Source: Pseudomonas fluvialis (lineage in GTDB: Bacteria; Pseudomonadota; Gammaproteobacteria; Pseudomonadales; Pseudomonadaceae). Taken from it: 64,000 nucleotides of DNA. Positions 62,249 to 64,000 of the stretch are shown here, in pieces. How positions within the stretch are numbered: the stretch's first letter is position 1; each line of letters begins with the position of its first letter. The notes under the pieces are model-generated. The model saw only the letters and a program-made list of their open reading frames with translations, searched no databases and was not told the origin of the DNA. The stretch lies in contig NZ_JACHLL010000001.1 of the NCBI RefSeq assembly GCF_014207935.1, positions 558,001 through 622,000 of the forward strand, in the 5' to 3' direction. The translations under genes and the position numbers were made by a program.

Positions 62249-63604
62249 ATGACAATACGCGCCCGCCGCTCCCTCGGCCTGTTCCTGGCCTGCCTGTGCC
62301 TGCCGCTGGCAGCCCCGGCCAAGGATGCCCAGCCGACTCACGAATTTCGTCTGGCCAACGGCCTGAAGATCATCGTCCGCGAAGACCACCGCGCGCCGGT
62401 GGTGGTCTCCCAGCTCTGGTACAAGGTCGGCTCCAGCTATGAAACCGCTGGCCAGACCGGCCTGTCCCACGCCCTCGAACACATGATGTTCAAGGGCAGC
62501 CGCAAACTCGGCCCGGGCGAATCCTCGCGCATCCTGCGCGAGCTGGGCGCCGAGGAAAATGCCTTCACCAGCGACGACTACACCGCCTACTACCAGGTGC
62601 TGGCCAGCGACCGCCTGGCCGTAGCCCTGGAGCTGGAAGCCGACCGCCTGGCCAGCCTCAAGCTGCCGGCCGACGAATTCGCCCGCGAGATCGAGGTCAT
62701 CAAGGAAGAGCGCCGCCTGCGCACCGACGACAAGCCATCCTCTCTGGCCTATGAACGCTTCAAGGCCATGGCCTACCCTGCCAGCGGCTACCGCAACCCG
62801 ACCATTGGCTGGATGGCCGACCTCAAGCGCATGAACGTCGATGACCTGCGCGCCTGGTACCGCACCTGGTACGTGCCGAACAATGCCACCCTGGTGGTGG
62901 TCGGCGATGTCCAGCCCGAGCAGGTCAAGGCTCTGGCCGAGCGCTATTTCGGCAGCATTCCGGCCCGTCCCGTGCCGACGGCCAAGGCACCGCTGGAGCT
63001 GGCCGAGCCGGGTGAGCGGCGCACCACGCTGTACCTCAAGACCCAGCTGCCCAGCCTGCTCTACGGCTTCAACGCTCCCAGCCTCGGCAGCGCCAAGGAC
63101 GCCAAGCCGGTACACGCCCTGCGCCTGATCTCGGCCCTGCTCGACGGCGGCGACAGCGCCCGCCTGCCGGCTCGACTGGAGCGCGGCGAGGAACTGGTGT
63201 CCGGCGCCTCGACCTGGTACGACGCCCATGCCCGTGGCGACAGCCTGTTCGTCATTTCTGCCACACCCAACGTGCAGACCGGCAAGACCCTGCAGCAGGT
63301 GGAAGATGGCCTGTGGCGCCAGCTCAAGGACCTGCAGGACAACCCGCCGTCGGCCGAAGAACTGGCCCGCGTCCGCGCTCAGGTCATTGCCGGCCTGGTC
63401 TACGAGCGCGACTCGATCACCAGCCAGGCCACCAGCATCGGCGAGCTGGAAACCGTCGGCCTGTCCTGGCGCCTGCTTGATCAGGACCTGGCTGCCCTGG
63501 AAAGCATCACCCCGGCCGACATCCAGGCCGCCGCCCGCACCTACTTCACCCGCACGCGCCTGACCGTCGCGCACATCCTGCCGGAGGCCACCGCCCATGA
63601 GTGA
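62249..63604 (+). CDS. M16 family zinc protease (catalytic subunit)
   Basis: A 451-residue exported insulinase-type peptidase. Signal peptide (LGLFLACLCLPLAAPA), then HxxEH as His74-Ala-Leu-Glu77-His78 and a downstream Glu ligand in the IKEERRLRTDD region. Such enzymes work as pairs with an inactive homologue, here the next gene. The ATG at 62249 is chosen for the signal peptide. Divergent from ftsY, as in PA0371-PA0373. Its stop overlaps the next start by eight bases. Confidence 0.93.
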   Translation: MTIRARRSLGLFLACLCLPLAAPAKDAQPTHEFRLANGLKIIVREDHRAPVVVSQLWYKVGSSYETAGQTGLSHALEHMMFKGSRKLGPGESSRILRELGAEENAFTSDDYTAYYQVLASDRLAVALELEADRLASLKLPADEFAREIEVIKEERRLRTDDKPSSLAYERFKAMAYPASGYRNPTIGWMADLKRMNVDDLRAWYRTWYVPNNATLVVVGDVQPEQVKALAERYFGSIPARPVPTAKAPLELAEPGERRTTLYLKTQLPSLLYGFNAPSLGSAKDAKPVHALRLISALLDGGDSARLPARLERGEELVSGASTWYDAHARGDSLFVISATPNVQTGKTLQQVEDGLWRQLKDLQDNPPSAEELARVRAQVIAGLVYERDSITSQATSIGELETVGLSWRLLDQDLAALESITPADIQAAARTYFTRTRLTVAHILPEATAHE

Positions 63605-64000
63605 CCGTCATTCCCTGCGCGACAGCCTGCTTGGCGTCGTCCTGCTGATAGGCATAGCCGCCCTGTTGGGCGCCGTGGTGCGCCAACCCGCCACCGAATC
63701 CCAGGGCCGCGCAGCTCTGGAGTCACTCAGCAGCCTCGACCAGCAGGCGCCGGCCCGCCGCGATCTGCAAATCCAGACCTGGCAGACCCCGGGCGGCGCC
63801 AAGGTGCTGTTCGTCGCCGCCCCCGAGTTGCCGATGTTCGACCTGCGCCTGACCTTCGCCGCCGGCAGCAGCCAGGATGGCGAGGCCGCCGGCCTGGCTC
63901 TGCTGACCAACGCCATGCTCAATGAAGGCGTGCCCGGCAAGGATGTCGGCGCCATCGCCGAAGGCTTCGAGGATCTCGGCGCCCAGTTCGGCAACGGCGC
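63597..64000 (+). CDS. M16 family protease homologue, non-catalytic (partial)
   Basis: The first 134 residues are in the window; the gene runs off the right edge. One N-terminal TM/signal segment (LLGVVLLIGIAALLGAVV), then an M16 fold (LPMFDLRLTFAAGSSQDG). Where the active partner has HALEH, this one reads LLTNAML, so the zinc site is missing. It is the usual inactive partner of the preceding protease, with an eight-base start/stop overlap (ATGAGTGA). Confidence 0.88.
   Translation, partial: MSDRHSLRDSLLGVVLLIGIAALLGAVVRQPATESQGRAALESLSSLDQQAPARRDLQIQTWQTPGGAKVLFVAAPELPMFDLRLTFAAGSSQDGEAAGLALLTNAMLNEGVPGKDVGAIAEGFEDLGAQFGNG

Noticed and set aside
63597..64000. Second M16 gene as a degraded copy because HxxEH is absent
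   Set aside because: Inactive partners are normal in M16 pairs; the frame is open to the window end.

Overview
The window is high-GC DNA from a gamma-proteobacterium that reads as Pseudomonas. Gene order over most of its length follows the P. aeruginosa PAO1 region PA0371-PA0423 as I remember it: zinc proteases, ftsYEX, rpoH, mtgA, thiSG, trmB, hemW, rdgB, metWX, proC, pilTU, pyrBR, gshB, the pilG-chpC chemosensory operon, rsmE, bioA, pasP. No rRNA, tRNA, CRISPR array, transposase or integrase was seen.

Bases 1-11 kb hold accessory and metabolic genes: a secreted cupredoxin-like protein paired with a GGDEF-EAL protein, a second large PAS-GGDEF-EAL protein, a Baeyer-Villiger-type monooxygenase, yceH, a DHH phosphoesterase, and a YceI/cytochrome b561 pair. 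Bases 11-17 kb carry a flavin amine oxidase-like gene divergent from bioA, then rsmE and a sodium/alanine symporter. Bases 17-31 kb are the complete minus-strand Pil-Chp operon (pilG, pilH, pilI, pilJ, pilK, chpA, chpB, chpC) for type IV pilus mechanosensing and cAMP control; chpD and chpE are not behind it. Plus-strand gshB, tonB3, yqgE, ruvX, pyrR, pyrB and the inactive dihydroorotase pyrC' follow. The retraction ATPases pilT and pilU lie at 37.5-39.7 kb, divergent from yggS-proC-yggT-yggU.

From 42 to 53 kb come a dynamin-like GTPase with its own promoter and terminator, then metX-metW, a DUF4426 protein, rdgB, hemW and small membrane proteins, then on the minus strand a DUF1329 protein, trmB, thiG, thiS and a DUF423 protein. 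mtgA follows on plus. From 57 kb to the end are rpoH, ftsX-ftsE-ftsY (minus) and an M16 protease pair (plus, cut by the window end).

The most unusual block is 53.7-56.8 kb, between mtgA and the gene beside rpoH. It is a compact minus-strand exosortase unit: a PEP-CTERM substrate, an XrtB/EpsH-like exosortase with its Cys/Arg/His residues, an EpsI-family protein and an EpsD-like lipoprotein. No exopolysaccharide genes are in view. Other points worth a second look are the dynamin cassette, hairpins on both sides of pilJ, the repeat-rich linkers of ChpA, and an AlgU-type promoter with a DnaA box in front of rpoH.
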